From NCBI RefSeq assembly GCF_004135385.1, contig NZ_CP035493.1, positions 2,733,440 through 2,797,439 of the forward strand: a stretch of 64,000 bases of DNA. The letters run 5' to 3'. The DNA comes from Xylanimonas protaetiae. Its GTDB lineage: Bacteria; Actinomycetota; Actinomycetes; Actinomycetales; Cellulomonadaceae. The position numbers and the translations under genes were made by a program. Under the pieces are notes generated by a model. That model was not told where the DNA came from. It did not search any database and saw only the letters and a program-made list of their open reading frames with translations. Shown in pieces: positions 51,241-60,542 of this stretch. How positions within the stretch are numbered: the first letter of the stretch is position 1; each line of letters starts with the position of its first letter.

Positions 51241-52991
51241 TGCTCGTCACCCTGGCCCGCAGATACCTGCGGCCATACCTCGGCGCCATCCTGGTGCTGC
51301 TGGTGCTCCAGCTCGTGCAGACGCTGGCGTCGCTCTACCTGCCGTCCCTCAACGCCGACATCATCGACAACGGCGTGGTGGTCCAGGACATCGGCTACAT
51401 CTGGCGCACGGGCGGCTGGATGCTCGCCGTCAGCCTCGGCCAGGTGGTCTGCTCCGTCGGGGCCGTCGTCATCGGCGCGCGCGTCGCGACGTCGTTCGGC
51501 CGCGACCTGCGCCACGACCTGTTCACCACGGTGCAGACGTTCAGCGCGAGGGAGGTCGGCAAGTTCGGCGCCCCGTCGCTCATCACGCGCACCACCAACG
51601 ACGTCCAGCAGATCCAGATGGTGCTGCTCATGGGCTTCACCATCATGGTGATGGCCCCGATCATGATGGTCGGCGGCGTCATCATGGCCCTGCGCCAGGA
51701 CGTCGCGCTCTCCGGCCTGCTGCTCGTCATCGTGCCCGTGCTCGGCATCGCGATGGGCCTGCTGCTCTCGCGCATGGTCCCGTACTTCCGGGCCATGCAG
51801 GGGCGCATCGACTCCATCAACGGCGTGCTGCGCGAGCAGATCACGGGCCTGCGCGTGGTGCGGGCGTTCGTCCGCGAGCGGCGCGAGATCGAGCGGTTCG
51901 GCCAGGCGAACGAGGAGCTCTACGAGACCCAGCTCGGGGCGGGCAAGCTCATGGCCCTCGCCTTCCCGGTGGTCATGCTGATCATGAACTTCTCGTCGGT
52001 GGCCGTGCTGTGGTTCGGCGCGCAGCAGATCGACGCGGGCAGCATGCAGGTCGGGTCGCTCACGGCGTTCCTCAGCTACCTCATGCAGATCCTCATGGCC
52101 GTGATGATGTCCACGATGATGGTCATGATGGTGCCGCGCGCCGCCGTGGCCGCCGACCGCGCGGGCGCCGTCCTCGACACGACGACGACGGTCGTCGAGC
52201 CCGCCCGCCCCGTCGCGCTGACGTCGCTGTCCGACGGCGACGGCCCGCGGGGCCGCCTCGAGCTCGACGGCGTCGAGTTCCGCTACCCGGGCGCGGCCGA
52301 GCCCGTGCTCACCGACGTCTCGTTCACGGCAGAGCCGGGCACGGTCACCGCCGTCATCGGCTCGACCGGCGCGGGCAAGACGACGCTGCTCAACCTCGTG
52401 CCACGCCTCTTCGACGCGACCGGCGGCCAGGTGCGCGTCGACGGCGTCGACGTGCGCGACCTCGCCACGCGGGACCTGGGCTCGCTGCTCGGCCTCGTGC
52501 CGCAGAAGGCGTTCCTGTTCACCGGCACCGTCGCCTCCAACCTGCGGTACGGCAAGCCCGACGCCACCGAGGAGGAGATGTGGGAGGCCCTCGAGGTCGC
52601 GCAGGCGCGCGACTTCGTCGAGGAGCTGCCCGAGGGCCTCGAGGCTCCGGTCGCCCAGGGCGGCACCACGTTCTCGGGCGGGCAGCGCCAGCGCCTCGCC
52701 ATCGCGCGGGCCGTCATCCGCAACCCCCGGATCTACCTGTTCGACGACTCGTTCTCGGCGCTCGACTACGCGACCGACGCCCGCCTGCGGGCCGCGCTCG
52801 CGCCGCGCACGCAGGACGCGACGGTGCTGATCGTCGCCCAACGCGTGGCCACGATCCGCGACGCCGACCAGATCCTCGTGCTCGAGCACGGGCGCAACGT
52901 CGGCCGCGGCACGCACGCCGAGCTGCTGGCCGGCAACGAGACGTACCAGGAGATCGTCACCTCCCAGATGTCGCTGGAGGAAGCAGCATGA
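51240..52991 (+). CDS. ABC exporter half-transporter 1 (heterodimeric MDR type)
   Basis: 583 residues: six-helix membrane domain then ATPase domain. Walker A GSTGAGKTT, signature FSGGQRQRLAIA, but Walker B reads YLFDDSFSALD, Asp in place of the catalytic Glu, which marks the degenerate site of heterodimeric exporters (compare BmrC, TM287). H-loop VAQRVATI also lacks the usual His. Start overlaps tetR by one base (TGATG). Pairs with the next gene; substrates probably hydrophobic compounds. Confidence 0.94.
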   Translation: MLVTLARRYLRPYLGAILVLLVLQLVQTLASLYLPSLNADIIDNGVVVQDIGYIWRTGGWMLAVSLGQVVCSVGAVVIGARVATSFGRDLRHDLFTTVQTFSAREVGKFGAPSLITRTTNDVQQIQMVLLMGFTIMVMAPIMMVGGVIMALRQDVALSGLLLVIVPVLGIAMGLLLSRMVPYFRAMQGRIDSINGVLREQITGLRVVRAFVRERREIERFGQANEELYETQLGAGKLMALAFPVVMLIMNFSSVAVLWFGAQQIDAGSMQVGSLTAFLSYLMQILMAVMMSTMMVMMVPRAAVAADRAGAVLDTTTTVVEPARPVALTSLSDGDGPRGRLELDGVEFRYPGAAEPVLTDVSFTAEPGTVTAVIGSTGAGKTTLLNLVPRLFDATGGQVRVDGVDVRDLATRDLGSLLGLVPQKAFLFTGTVASNLRYGKPDATEEEMWEALEVAQARDFVEELPEGLEAPVAQGGTTFSGGQRQRLAIARAVIRNPRIYLFDDSFSALDYATDARLRAALAPRTQDATVLIVAQRVATIRDADQILVLEHGRNVGRGTHAELLAGNETYQEIVTSQMSLEEAA

Positions 52992-55063
52992 GCGCCCAGA
53001 ACGACGCACCCGTCCGCCCGCCCCGTCGTCGGGGCCCCGGCCCGGGCCCGGGCGGCCCCCTGGGCATGGGCATGCCGGGGGAGAAGGCCATGGACTTCAA
53101 GGGGTCGCTGCTGCGCTTCGCGCGGACCATGCGCCCCGAGCGCACCCGCGTGGTGCTGCTCGTCCTGTGCGGCATCGCGTCCGTCGCGCTGTCCGTGACG
53201 GGCCCGCGGATCCTCGGCCACGGCACCAACGTCATCTTCGAGGGCGTCGTCGGCTCGATGCTCACGGCTCAGGGCGTCCCGGCCGGGACGCCCGCGGCGC
53301 AGGTGGTGGACTCGCTGCGCCAGCAGGGGCAGGGCCGGGTCGCGGACATGCTCGCCGGCATGGGCAACGTCGTCGCCGGGCAGGGGATCGACTTCGACCG
53401 CCTGGGCCGCGTGCTCCTGGCCGTGCTCGCGATCTACCTCGGCGCCTTCCTGTTCGGCTGGCTCCAGGCGCGCATTATGACCGTCGCGGTGCAGAACACC
53501 ATGCGGCGCCTGCGCGACGAGGTCGAGGCCAAGCTGCACCGCGTGCCGCTCAGCTACGTCGACAAGCAGCAGCGCGGCGAGATCCTCTCGCGCGTCACCA
53601 ACGACATCGACAACGTCGCCCAGACCACGACGCAGACGCTCGCGCAGCTCATCACGTCGGTGCTCACCGTCGTCGGCGTGCTCGTCATGATGTTCTCGAT
53701 CTCCTGGATCCTCGCCATCGTCGCCCTGGTCACGGTGCCGCTCTCGGTGATCGTGACGACGCAGATCGCCAAGCGCAGCCAGCCGCAGTTCGTCACCCAG
53801 TGGGCCTCGACCGGGCGCCTCAACGCGCACGTCGAGGAGATGTTCACGGGCCACTCGCTGGTCAAGGTGTACGGGCAGCAGGACGCCGCGGCGGAGAAGT
53901 TCGACGCCGAGAACCACGCCCTGTTCGACGCCTCGCAGAAGGCGCAGGCGATCAGCGGCACGATCATGCCGTCCATGGGGTTCCTGGCGAACCTCAACTA
54001 CGTGGTCGTCGCCGTCGTCGGCGGGCTGCGCGTGGCGTCCGGGTCGCTCTCGCTGGGCGACGTGCAGGCGTTCATCCAGTACTCGCGCCAGTTCACGCAG
54101 CCGCTCACGCAGGTCGCCTCGATGATGAACCTGCTCCAGTCGGGCGTCGCGTCGGCGGAGCGCGTGTACGAGCTGCTCGACGCGCCGGAGCAGGTGGAGG
54201 ACCCGGCCGAGCCACGGCAGATCGCCGACGTGCACGGGCGCGTCGCGTTCGAGGACGTGTCGTTCTCCTACGACCCGGCCAAGCCGCTCATCGAGCACCT
54301 CGACCTGGTCGCGGAGCAGGGGAAGACGGTCGCCATCGTCGGCCCGACGGGCGCCGGCAAGACGACGCTCGTCAACCTGCTCATGCGGTTCTACGAGGTC
54401 GACTCGGGGCGCATCACGCTCGACGGCGTCGACACCCGGTCGATGACGCGCGACACGCTGCGCTCGAGCATCGGCATGGTGCTCCAGGACACGTGGCTGT
54501 TCAAGGGCACCATCGAGGAGAACCTGCGCTACGGCCTGCGGCGGGAGATCACCGACGAGGAGTTCCTCGCCGCGACGCGGGCCACGCACGTCGACCCGTT
54601 CGTGCGCACCCTCCCGGACGGGTACGCCACGAAGCTCGACGACGAGGGCTCGTCCCTGTCGGCGGGCGAGAAGCAGCTCCTGACCATCGCGCGCGCGTTC
54701 CTCGCCGACCCGGAGATCCTGGTGCTCGACGAGGCGACGTCGTCGGTCGACACGCGCACCGAGGTGCTGGTGCAGCACGCGATGAACGCGCTGCGCAGCG
54801 GGCGGACGAGTTTCGTCATCGCGCACCGGCTGTCCACGATCCGCGACGCCGACGTCATCGTCGTCATGGAGCACGGGTCGATCGTCGAGACGGGCGACCA
54901 CGACACGCTGCTCGCCGCGGGCGGCGCGTACGCGCGGCTGTACCAGTCGCAGTTCGCGGCCCCGGCGGTGGACGACGACGCGCCGTCCGGCCCGGCGCTG
55001 CCGGGTGGGACGGCGGCGGCCCGGCTGATGGCGGCCCGGGCCGCGGCGGCCAAGAGGTCCTGA
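52988..55063 (+). CDS. ABC exporter half-transporter 2 (heterodimeric MDR type)
   Basis: 691 residues. A Pro/Gly/Arg-rich N-terminal tail, a membrane domain with an unusual long first external loop (residues about 75-135), and an ATPase with Walker A GPTGAGKTT, Walker B LVLDEATSSVD and H-loop IAHRLSTI. The signature is LSAGEKQL, with Ala for the first Gly. It supplies the canonical Glu and His missing in the partner, so one active site remains. Overlaps the upstream gene by four bases; Ala-rich C-terminus. Confidence 0.94.
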   Translation: MSAQNDAPVRPPRRRGPGPGPGGPLGMGMPGEKAMDFKGSLLRFARTMRPERTRVVLLVLCGIASVALSVTGPRILGHGTNVIFEGVVGSMLTAQGVPAGTPAAQVVDSLRQQGQGRVADMLAGMGNVVAGQGIDFDRLGRVLLAVLAIYLGAFLFGWLQARIMTVAVQNTMRRLRDEVEAKLHRVPLSYVDKQQRGEILSRVTNDIDNVAQTTTQTLAQLITSVLTVVGVLVMMFSISWILAIVALVTVPLSVIVTTQIAKRSQPQFVTQWASTGRLNAHVEEMFTGHSLVKVYGQQDAAAEKFDAENHALFDASQKAQAISGTIMPSMGFLANLNYVVVAVVGGLRVASGSLSLGDVQAFIQYSRQFTQPLTQVASMMNLLQSGVASAERVYELLDAPEQVEDPAEPRQIADVHGRVAFEDVSFSYDPAKPLIEHLDLVAEQGKTVAIVGPTGAGKTTLVNLLMRFYEVDSGRITLDGVDTRSMTRDTLRSSIGMVLQDTWLFKGTIEENLRYGLRREITDEEFLAATRATHVDPFVRTLPDGYATKLDDEGSSLSAGEKQLLTIARAFLADPEILVLDEATSSVDTRTEVLVQHAMNALRSGRTSFVIAHRLSTIRDADVIVVMEHGSIVETGDHDTLLAAGGAYARLYQSQFAAPAVDDDAPSGPALPGGTAAARLMAARAAAAKRS

Positions 55064-55068
55064 CCGGT

Positions 55069-55121
55069 CCCGCCGCGCGCGACGATCGACCAGGACGCGT
55101 CGAATCGTTTCGCGCGGCGGG
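55069..55121. terminator. Long-loop inverted repeat after the exporter operon
   Basis: 11-bp perfect arms CCCGCCGCGCG (55069-55079) and CGCGCGGCGGG (55111-55121) flank a 31-base loop. It would end the exporter transcript, and its right half lies in the xylanase promoter region. Confidence 0.5.
55101..55112. promoter_or_regulatory. Possible LacI-type operator upstream of the xylanase
   Basis: CGAATCGTTTCG has CGAA/TTCG half-sites and a central CpG, with 5 of 6 pairs symmetric or near it. It is similar to CGAA-N-TTCG sites of xylan regulators in Streptomyces. It lies 33 bp before the GH10 start. Tentative. Confidence 0.35.
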
Positions 55122-55144
55122 CCCGATCTGGCAGAGTGCACGTC

Positions 55145-56443
55145 GTGAGCACAACGACGTCCCTCTTCGCCCCGCCCGCCTCCGACTACCCGCTCGACCC
55201 GACGTACGCCCACCGGCGCGCGTCCGCCGTCGTCACGGTGACGGGCGCCGACGGCGCCCCGCTCGCCGACGCCGACGTCGTCGTGGAGCAGACGAACCAC
55301 GCGTTCACGTTCGGCAACATCGGCTTCGAGCTGATCGACTACATCAACGGCTACGAGCACGGCGCCTCCGACCCGTCGACGCAGCGGGTCGGCCGTCCCG
55401 GCGTCGAGGGCGACCGTGAGTACGACGCCGCCTTCGCCGAGAAGTGGCTCGCGCTGCACAACGCCGCGACGCTCCCGTTCTACTGGGGCCGGTTCGAGCC
55501 CGAGGAGGGGAAGCCGCGCACCGAGGAGTTCATGCGGGCCGCCCGCTGGTTCCAGGAGCGCGGCGTCGAGCTCAAGGGGCACCCGCTCGTGTGGCACACC
55601 GTCCAGCCGCAGTGGCTGCTCGGCAAGCCGGTCGAGGAGGTCGAGCGCCTGCAGCGCGAGCGCATCCGCCGCGACGTGCGCGACTTCGCCGGCGTCGTCG
55701 ACACCTGGGACGCCATCAACGAGGTCGTCATCATGCCGGTCTTCGCCGCGGAGAAGAACGGCATCACGCCGCTCGCCCGCGTCAAGGGCCGCGTCGAGAT
55801 GATCCGCCTGGCCTTCGAGGAGGCCCGCGCCACCAATCCGTCCGTCAAGCTGCTGCTCAACGACTTCGACATGTCGACGGCGTACGAGTGCCTCATCGAG
55901 GCCGTGCTCGAGGCCGGCATCGAGATCGACTACCTCGGCCTGCAGTCGCACCAGCACCAGGGCTACTGGGGCCTGGAGAAGACGCAGCGCATCCTCGACC
56001 GCTTCGCGCGCTACAACCTGCCCATCCACTTCACGGAGACGACGCTGCTGTCGGGCGAGATCATGCCGAAGCACATCGTCGACCTGAACGACTGGCAGGT
56101 CACGGCCGAGCAGTGGCCGTCGACGCCGGAGGGCGAGGCGCGCCAGGCCGACGAGCTCGAGGAGTTCGTCCGCACGCTCGTGGCGCACCCGCTCGTCGAG
56201 GCGTTCACCTACTGGGGTCTGGGCGACCGCGGCATGTGGCTCAACGCCCCCGGCGGCCTGCTGCGCCGCGACGGGTCGGCCAAGCCCGCCTACGACCGGT
56301 ACGTCGGCATGGTCAAGGACGAGTGGTGGGTCAAGCCGACCACGCTGCGCACCGACGCGAACGGCCAGGTCACGGTGGCGGGCTTCCGGGGCACCTACCG
56401 CGTCACGGCGGGCGACGTCGTCCAGGACGTCACGCTCGCCTGA
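55145..56443 (+). CDS. GH10 endo-1,4-beta-xylanase, apparently cytoplasmic
   Basis: 432 residues. A beta-rich N-terminal segment (SAVVTVTGADGAPLADADVVVEQTNHAFTFGN) leads into the GH10 barrel with acid/base Glu193 (WDAINEV) and nucleophile Glu298 (IHFTETT). Other marks are HPLVWH, LQSHQHQ and TYWGLGDRGMW. A small C-terminal beta domain (TLRTDANGQVTVAGFRGTYRV) ends it. No signal peptide is visible, so it probably trims imported xylo-oligosaccharides. GTG 55145 is chosen; GTG 55136 is possible. Confidence 0.93.
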   Translation: MSTTTSLFAPPASDYPLDPTYAHRRASAVVTVTGADGAPLADADVVVEQTNHAFTFGNIGFELIDYINGYEHGASDPSTQRVGRPGVEGDREYDAAFAEKWLALHNAATLPFYWGRFEPEEGKPRTEEFMRAARWFQERGVELKGHPLVWHTVQPQWLLGKPVEEVERLQRERIRRDVRDFAGVVDTWDAINEVVIMPVFAAEKNGITPLARVKGRVEMIRLAFEEARATNPSVKLLLNDFDMSTAYECLIEAVLEAGIEIDYLGLQSHQHQGYWGLEKTQRILDRFARYNLPIHFTETTLLSGEIMPKHIVDLNDWQVTAEQWPSTPEGEARQADELEEFVRTLVAHPLVEAFTYWGLGDRGMWLNAPGGLLRRDGSAKPAYDRYVGMVKDEWWVKPTTLRTDANGQVTVAGFRGTYRVTAGDVVQDVTLA

Positions 56444-56547
56444 CCGGGCGCGGGACAGACACCGGGGCAGTGGCGGCGCACCGGCAGCGCACGGCCGCTG
56501 GAGGACGTCGTGGCCCCGCCGCCCGAGGTTCGCGAGAGAATCGGCCG

Positions 56548-57390
56548 GTGACGAGCCCTGACCTCCTGCGCATCGAGGACCCCCGCGACCCGCGCCTGAC
56601 CGACTACACCGACCTCAAGGACGTCAAGCTCCGCGCCGTGCGCGAGCCTGCCGAGGGGCTGTACATGGCCGAGTCGTCCACGGTGATCCGGCGGGCGCTC
56701 GCGGCCGGGCACCGGCCCCGGTCGTTCCTCATGGCCGACCGGTGGCTCGAGTCCATGGCCGACGTGATCGCCGACTGGCCCGGCGTGCCGGTGTTCGTGG
56801 GCACGGAGCAGGTGCTGGAGCAGGTCACCGGGTTCCACCTGCACCGCGGGGCGCTCGCGGCGATGCACCGGCCCGCGCTGGTGCCCGTGCACGAGCTCGT
56901 CGCCGCCGCGCGCGGGGGCCTGGGCGCGCGCCGGGTCGCGGTGCTGGAGGACGTCGTCGACCACACGAACGTGGGCGCGGCCTTCCGGTCGGCCGCCGCG
57001 CTGGGCGTCGACGCCGTCCTCGTGACGCCGCGGTGCGCCGACCCGCTCTACCGGCGCTCCGTGCGGGTGTCGATGGGCACGGTGTTCCAGGTGCCGTGGA
57101 CGCGCCTGGAGACGTGGCCCGGCGGCCTGCGCGAGCTGCAGGACGGCGGGTTCGTCGTCGCGGCGCTGGCCCTGTCCGACGACGCCGTCTCCCTCGACGA
57201 CCTGGCGGCCGACCCGCCCGAGAGGCTCGCCCTGGTGCTCGGCACGGAGGGTCACGGCATGACGCCCGCCGCGATCGACGCGTGCGACGTCGTCGTCAAG
57301 ATCCCCATGGCGGGCGGGGTGGACTCGCTCAACGTCGCCGCGGCGTCGGCGGTGGCGTTCTGGGCGACACGCGTGACCGAGCCCGTCTGA
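56548..57390 (+). CDS. SpoU/TrmH-family RNA 2'-O-methyltransferase
   Basis: 280 residues. N-terminal substrate-binding domain (ESSTVIRRALAAGHRPRSFLMADRWL) and a SPOUT knot: motif 1 DHTNVGAAFRSAAALGVDAVLV, motif 2 ALVLGTEGHGMT, motif 3 IPMAGGVDSLNVAAASAVAFW. Methylates a ribose in tRNA or rRNA; the exact site cannot be read. GTG start with no strong ribosome site. Confidence 0.92.
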   Translation: MTSPDLLRIEDPRDPRLTDYTDLKDVKLRAVREPAEGLYMAESSTVIRRALAAGHRPRSFLMADRWLESMADVIADWPGVPVFVGTEQVLEQVTGFHLHRGALAAMHRPALVPVHELVAAARGGLGARRVAVLEDVVDHTNVGAAFRSAAALGVDAVLVTPRCADPLYRRSVRVSMGTVFQVPWTRLETWPGGLRELQDGGFVVAALALSDDAVSLDDLAADPPERLALVLGTEGHGMTPAAIDACDVVVKIPMAGGVDSLNVAAASAVAFWATRVTEPV

Positions 57391-57439
57391 GGGGGCCCGT
57401 CTGACCGTGATGCGGACCACAGGTCGACCACGCCGCGAC

Positions 57440-57458
57440 TGAGGTTAGGCTTACCTCC
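57440..57458 (+). promoter_or_regulatory. IdeR/DmdR-type iron box
   Basis: The 19-mer contains AGGTTAGGCT followed by TACCT and matches about 15 of 19 positions of the actinobacterial iron-box consensus. It ends one base before the GTG start of the siderophore reductase, so Fe-loaded IdeR would block it. TAGGCT within it may serve as the -10, making the message leaderless. Confidence 0.75.
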
Positions 57459-57459
57459 C

Positions 57460-58404
57460 GTGACCGACACTCTCGACGCCCCCGTCGCAACCGAGGTGCA
57501 GCCGTGGCGCATGTTCGACGTCGACGTCAAGCGTGTCGTGCGGCTGTGCCCGTCGTTCGTGCGGATCACGTTCACCGGCCCTGACCTGCACGAGTTCGCC
57601 GACAACGGTCGCGACCAGCGCGTGAAGTTCCTGCTGCCGGCCCCGTGCGGCGGCTGGGAGTACCTCGACCGGCAGAACCCCGACTGGTACACCGCGTGGC
57701 GCGAGCTGCCCGAGGAGCGCCGCAACCCGCTGCGCACCTACACCGTGCGGACCGTGCGGCAGTCGATGAACGAGCTCGACGTCGACCTGGTGCTGCACGG
57801 CGACACCGGCCCTGCGACGCGCTGGGCCAACGGCGCCCGCCCCGGCACCCCGCTGGTCATCCTCGGCCCGGACGCCCGGTACGACGGCCCGCACGGCGGC
57901 CTCGGCTTCGCCCCGCCGCCCGGCACGAGCGCGGTGCTGCTCGCCGGGGACGAGACGGCCGTGCCGGCCATCGCCGCCATCTGCGAGTCGCTGCCCGACG
58001 ACTACATCGGCGAGGTGCTGCTCGAGGTGCCGCGCCGCGAGGACCGCTGGACGCTCACGGCGCCCGCGGGCGTGACCGTCCAGTGGCTGGGCCGCGACGG
58101 GCTGCCGCACGGCGCCCTGCTCACGCCGGCCGTGAAGGCCGCGACCGACCGCCTGCTCGGGCACGTCGCCCCGGCGTCGGCCCCGCAGCTCGAGGACGTC
58201 GACGTCGACCGCGAGCTCCTGTGGGAGGTACCGATCGACGAGGCCGGACGCGCCCTCGCCGCCGACGCGCGCCTCTACGCGTGGCTCGCGGGCGAGGCCG
58301 CGGTCATCAAGGACCTGCGGCGGTTCCTGGTCGCCGAGCGAGGCCTGGACCGCAAGGCCGTGGCCTTCATGGGCTACTGGCGGCGGGGCAGGTCGGAGGG
58401 CTGA
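57460..58404 (+). CDS. Siderophore-interacting protein (ferric-siderophore reductase, ViuB type)
   Basis: 314 residues: FAD-binding domain ([30 protein letters not shown] binding FAD) and a SIP domain ([47 protein letters not shown]). These enzymes reduce Fe(III) siderophores in the cytoplasm to release iron. The iron box abutting the start fits. The gene ends in a 31-bp overlap with the convergent HxlR gene. Confidence 0.94.
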   Translation: MTDTLDAPVATEVQPWRMFDVDVKRVVRLCPSFVRITFTGPDLHEFADNGRDQRVKFLLPAPCGGWEYLDRQNPDWYTAWRELPEERRNPLRTYTVRTVRQSMNELDVDLVLHGDTGPATRWANGARPGTPLVILGPDARYDGPHGGLGFAPPPGTSAVLLAGDETAVPAIAAICESLPDDYIGEVLLEVPRREDRWTLTAPAGVTVQWLGRDGLPHGALLTPAVKAATDRLLGHVAPASAPQLEDVDVDRELLWEVPIDEAGRALAADARLYAWLAGEAAVIKDLRRFLVAERGLDRKAVAFMGYWRRGRSEG

Positions 58405-58829
58405 GACCGCGGCCCGTCGTCGAACGTCGCGCGCGCGGCCTCGATGGCCGGGTAGTTCGCGACCGCCCATGACGCGATCGCGACCGAGGGCTCGATGAGG
58501 GTGCGGCCCATCGCCGTGAGCTCGTACTCCACCCGCGGGGGCACCTCGGCGTACACGGTCCGGGTGGCGAGCCCGTCGCGCTCGAGCTGGCGCACGGTCA
58601 GGGTCAGCATGCGCTGCGAGATGCCCGGGATGTGGCGCTGCAGCTCGCCGAACCGCAGCGGGCCCTGCGCCAGCGTGCCGATCACGAGGAGCGACCACTT
58701 GTCGCCCACGCGGTCCAGCACGGCGCGGACCGCCTTGCCGTCGCTCTCGTGGCTGCGGCACATCCCCTCGTAGGGGCTCATCGGGTCGGTCTCGGCGCTC
58801 ACACGGTTCCCCTGGTGTTCCTCGCTCAC
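58374..58829 (-). CDS. HxlR-family transcriptional regulator
   Basis: 151 residues from GTG 58829 (GTG 58802 or ATG 58781 possible). The winged helix ([65 protein letters not shown]) is typical. Cys in MCRSHESDG just before it is the redox or aldehyde-sensing Cys seen in many HxlR proteins. Divergent from the DoxX gene by 85 bp, which it probably controls. Confidence 0.92.
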   Translation of the reverse strand: MSEEHQGNRVSAETDPMSPYEGMCRSHESDGKAVRAVLDRVGDKWSLLVIGTLAQGPLRFGELQRHIPGISQRMLTLTVRQLERDGLATRTVYAEVPPRVEYELTAMGRTLIEPSVAIASWAVANYPAIEAARATFDDGPRSQPSDLPRRQ

Positions 58830-58914
58830 ACGGATGTGCCTTTTGTACGCTCTGCAGCGATGACGCAGCATGGGGCAACGCACAGATCGTAACTATCTAA
58901 GGAGCACACTCGCG

Positions 58915-59280
58915 ATGACCGTCGCCTTCTGGATCGTCTCCGCCCTGCTCGGTCTGCTGTTCCTGGGCGCGGGCGTGATGAAGCTGGCCCGCTCGAAGGA
59001 GACGCTCGCCGGCTCGGGCATGGCGTGGACCGAGGACTTCTCCGCCAGGAGCATCAAGGTCGTCGCGGCGCTCGAGGTGCTCGGCGCCCTCGGAGTGCTC
59101 CTGCCTGCGGCCACCGGGGTGGCGGTGCTGCTCAGCCCGGTCGCGGCCGTGTGCCTCGCCGTCGTCATGGTCGGGGCCGTGGTCGTCCACGTGCGGCGCG
59201 GCGAGAGCTTCGCCCCCGCGCTCGTGCCCCTCGCGCTGGCCGTCGTCGGCGCCGTCCTGGGGTTCCTGCACCTGGCGTGA
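58915..59280 (+). CDS. DoxX-family membrane protein
   Basis: 121 residues with four helices (IVSALLGLLFLGAGVMKL, VVAALEVLGALGVLLPA, LLSPVAAVCLAVVMVGAVVVHV, LVPLALAVVGAVLGFLHLA). The A-G-x-x-K-L and WTEDF marks fit the DoxX/DoxD-like family, linked to redox stress in other bacteria. AAGGAG is eleven bases before the ATG. Paired with HxlR, a frequent arrangement. Confidence 0.9.
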   Translation: MTVAFWIVSALLGLLFLGAGVMKLARSKETLAGSGMAWTEDFSARSIKVVAALEVLGALGVLLPAATGVAVLLSPVAAVCLAVVMVGAVVVHVRRGESFAPALVPLALAVVGAVLGFLHLA

Positions 59281-59314
59281 CGACGTCGCCGGGGTGGGTG
59301 GCGGGGTCTAGCTT

Positions 59315-59881
59315 CTAGCGGTCGACGCCCAGGCCGTCGACGACCTCGGCGCCCGGGATCGCGCACAGCAGCTCGCCCGGCATGAGCACCTTGGAGTGCC
59401 GCACGCCCGAACCCTGCAGCGCCAGGGCACCCGGTGCGGCAAAGCGCGCGTCCACGAGCAGCCGCCAGCCCGCCGGCAGGCCCAGCGGGCCGATGCCGCC
59501 GTACTCCTGGCCCGACTCCGCGACGGCGCGCTCGCGGCTCAGGAACGACGCCTTGCGCACGTCGAGCAGCCTGCGCACGCGGGTGTTGACGTCGGCGAAC
59601 GTCGTCGCGGGCACCACGCACGCTGCGACGCGCTCCACCTCGCCGCGACGCCCCGAGACCAGCACGCAGTTCGCGCTGGCCTCGGGCGGCAGTCCGTGGA
59701 CCTCGTTGAGCGTGGCGGTGTCGGCGTGGTCCGGGTCGATGGCTGCGACGGCGACGCCGCCCGCCACGCGGTCGTCGGCGTCGGCCCAGGCGCGCAGCGC
59801 GCCCAGGACGGTCGGTGCGAGCAGGTCGGGACGGTCGAGCGCCGGGACCCACGTCAGCCTGCCGAGGGCGGGCAGGATCAT
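59315..59881 (-). CDS. YbaK/EbsC aminoacyl-tRNA deacylase-like protein
   Basis: 188 residues. YbaK-domain marks: VHGLPPEASANCVLVSGRRG, VNTRVRRLLDVRKASFLSRERAVAESGQEYGGIGPLGLP (deacylase loop), VDARFAAPGALALQGSGVRHSKVLMPG. Members hydrolyse mischarged tRNA, such as Cys or Ala tRNA. ATG overlaps the stop of the YbhB gene (ATGA). Confidence 0.88.
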   Translation of the reverse strand: MILPALGRLTWVPALDRPDLLAPTVLGALRAWADADDRVAGGVAVAAIDPDHADTATLNEVHGLPPEASANCVLVSGRRGEVERVAACVVPATTFADVNTRVRRLLDVRKASFLSRERAVAESGQEYGGIGPLGLPAGWRLLVDARFAAPGALALQGSGVRHSKVLMPGELLCAIPGAEVVDGLGVDR

Positions 59882-60417
59882 CGCTGGTAGGTGCCCACGA
59901 GCACGGCCCGCGCGAGCGTGTGGAACACGGCGTTGAACGCGACGACGGCGTTCGAGACCTCCGGGCCGATGCCGAGCGTCGGGACGTCGAGCGCGTGCAC
60001 CGCGAAGAAGTACCGGTGCTCGTGGTCGCCGTGCGGCGGGGCGGCCGGAGTGAAGCCGTAGCTGCCGCCGTCGTTGCGGACCTGCGCGGCGCCCGCGGGC
60101 AGGTTGCCGCCGTCCGCGGCGCCCGCGTCGGCGGCCAGGGAGGTGACGGAGGCGGGGATGTCGTAGGCGTTCCAGTGCCAGAAGCCCGACGGCGTCGGCG
60201 CGTCCGGGTCGTACACCGAGACGGCGAACGACTGCGTCCCGGCGGGGAAGCCCGACCACTCCAGCGCGGGCGAGGCGCCTGCGCCGTCGGCGGAGAACCG
60301 GACGTCCAGCCGCTGCCCGTCGGCGACGTCCGGGCTGGTCAGCGTGAACGAGGGCACCTGCGGCAGGAGCGAGTAGGGGTCCGGGGGATAGGGGCGCTCG
60401 AGGCTCATGTGCGCCAT
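59878..60417 (-). CDS. YbhB/YbcL (Raf kinase inhibitor-like, PEBP) protein
   Basis: 179 residues. PEBP fold: VRFSADGAGASPALEWSGFPAGTQSFAVSVYDPDAPTPSGFWHWNAYDIPA, with the conserved DPDAP and HWN. Ligand-binding fold of unsettled bacterial role. ATG 60417 has AGGGGC before it and is favoured over ATG 60408. Divergent from the mutasome operon. Confidence 0.9.
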   Translation of the reverse strand: MAHMSLERPYPPDPYSLLPQVPSFTLTSPDVADGQRLDVRFSADGAGASPALEWSGFPAGTQSFAVSVYDPDAPTPSGFWHWNAYDIPASVTSLAADAGAADGGNLPAGAAQVRNDGGSYGFTPAAPPHGDHEHRYFFAVHALDVPTLGIGPEVSNAVVAFNAVFHTLARAVLVGTYQR

Positions 60418-60477
60418 CGTGCCCCTGGCCAGGGGGAGACGCCACCCTGTTGACACTCCTGCCGGAACGAGATTGAC

Positions 60478-60493
60478 TAGAACAGGTGTTCGA
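60478..60493 (+). promoter_or_regulatory. LexA (SOS) box upstream of imuA'
   Basis: AGAACAGGTGTTCGA, within the 16-mer 60478-60493, matches TCGAAC-N4-GTTCGA at all but one half-site base. It lies 49 bp before the preferred imuA' ATG and covers a possible GTG start at 60486, which is therefore rejected. SOS induction of the mutasome is expected. Confidence 0.85.
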
Positions 60494-60542
60494 ACCCGAG
60501 CACGACGGACGCCAGCGCCGCCCGCGGGGGAAGGGGATCCCC

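Noticed and set aside
60486-60542. GTG 60486 as start of imuA'
   Set aside because: It lies inside the LexA box and would add a non-conserved stretch; ATG 60543 has AAGGGG.
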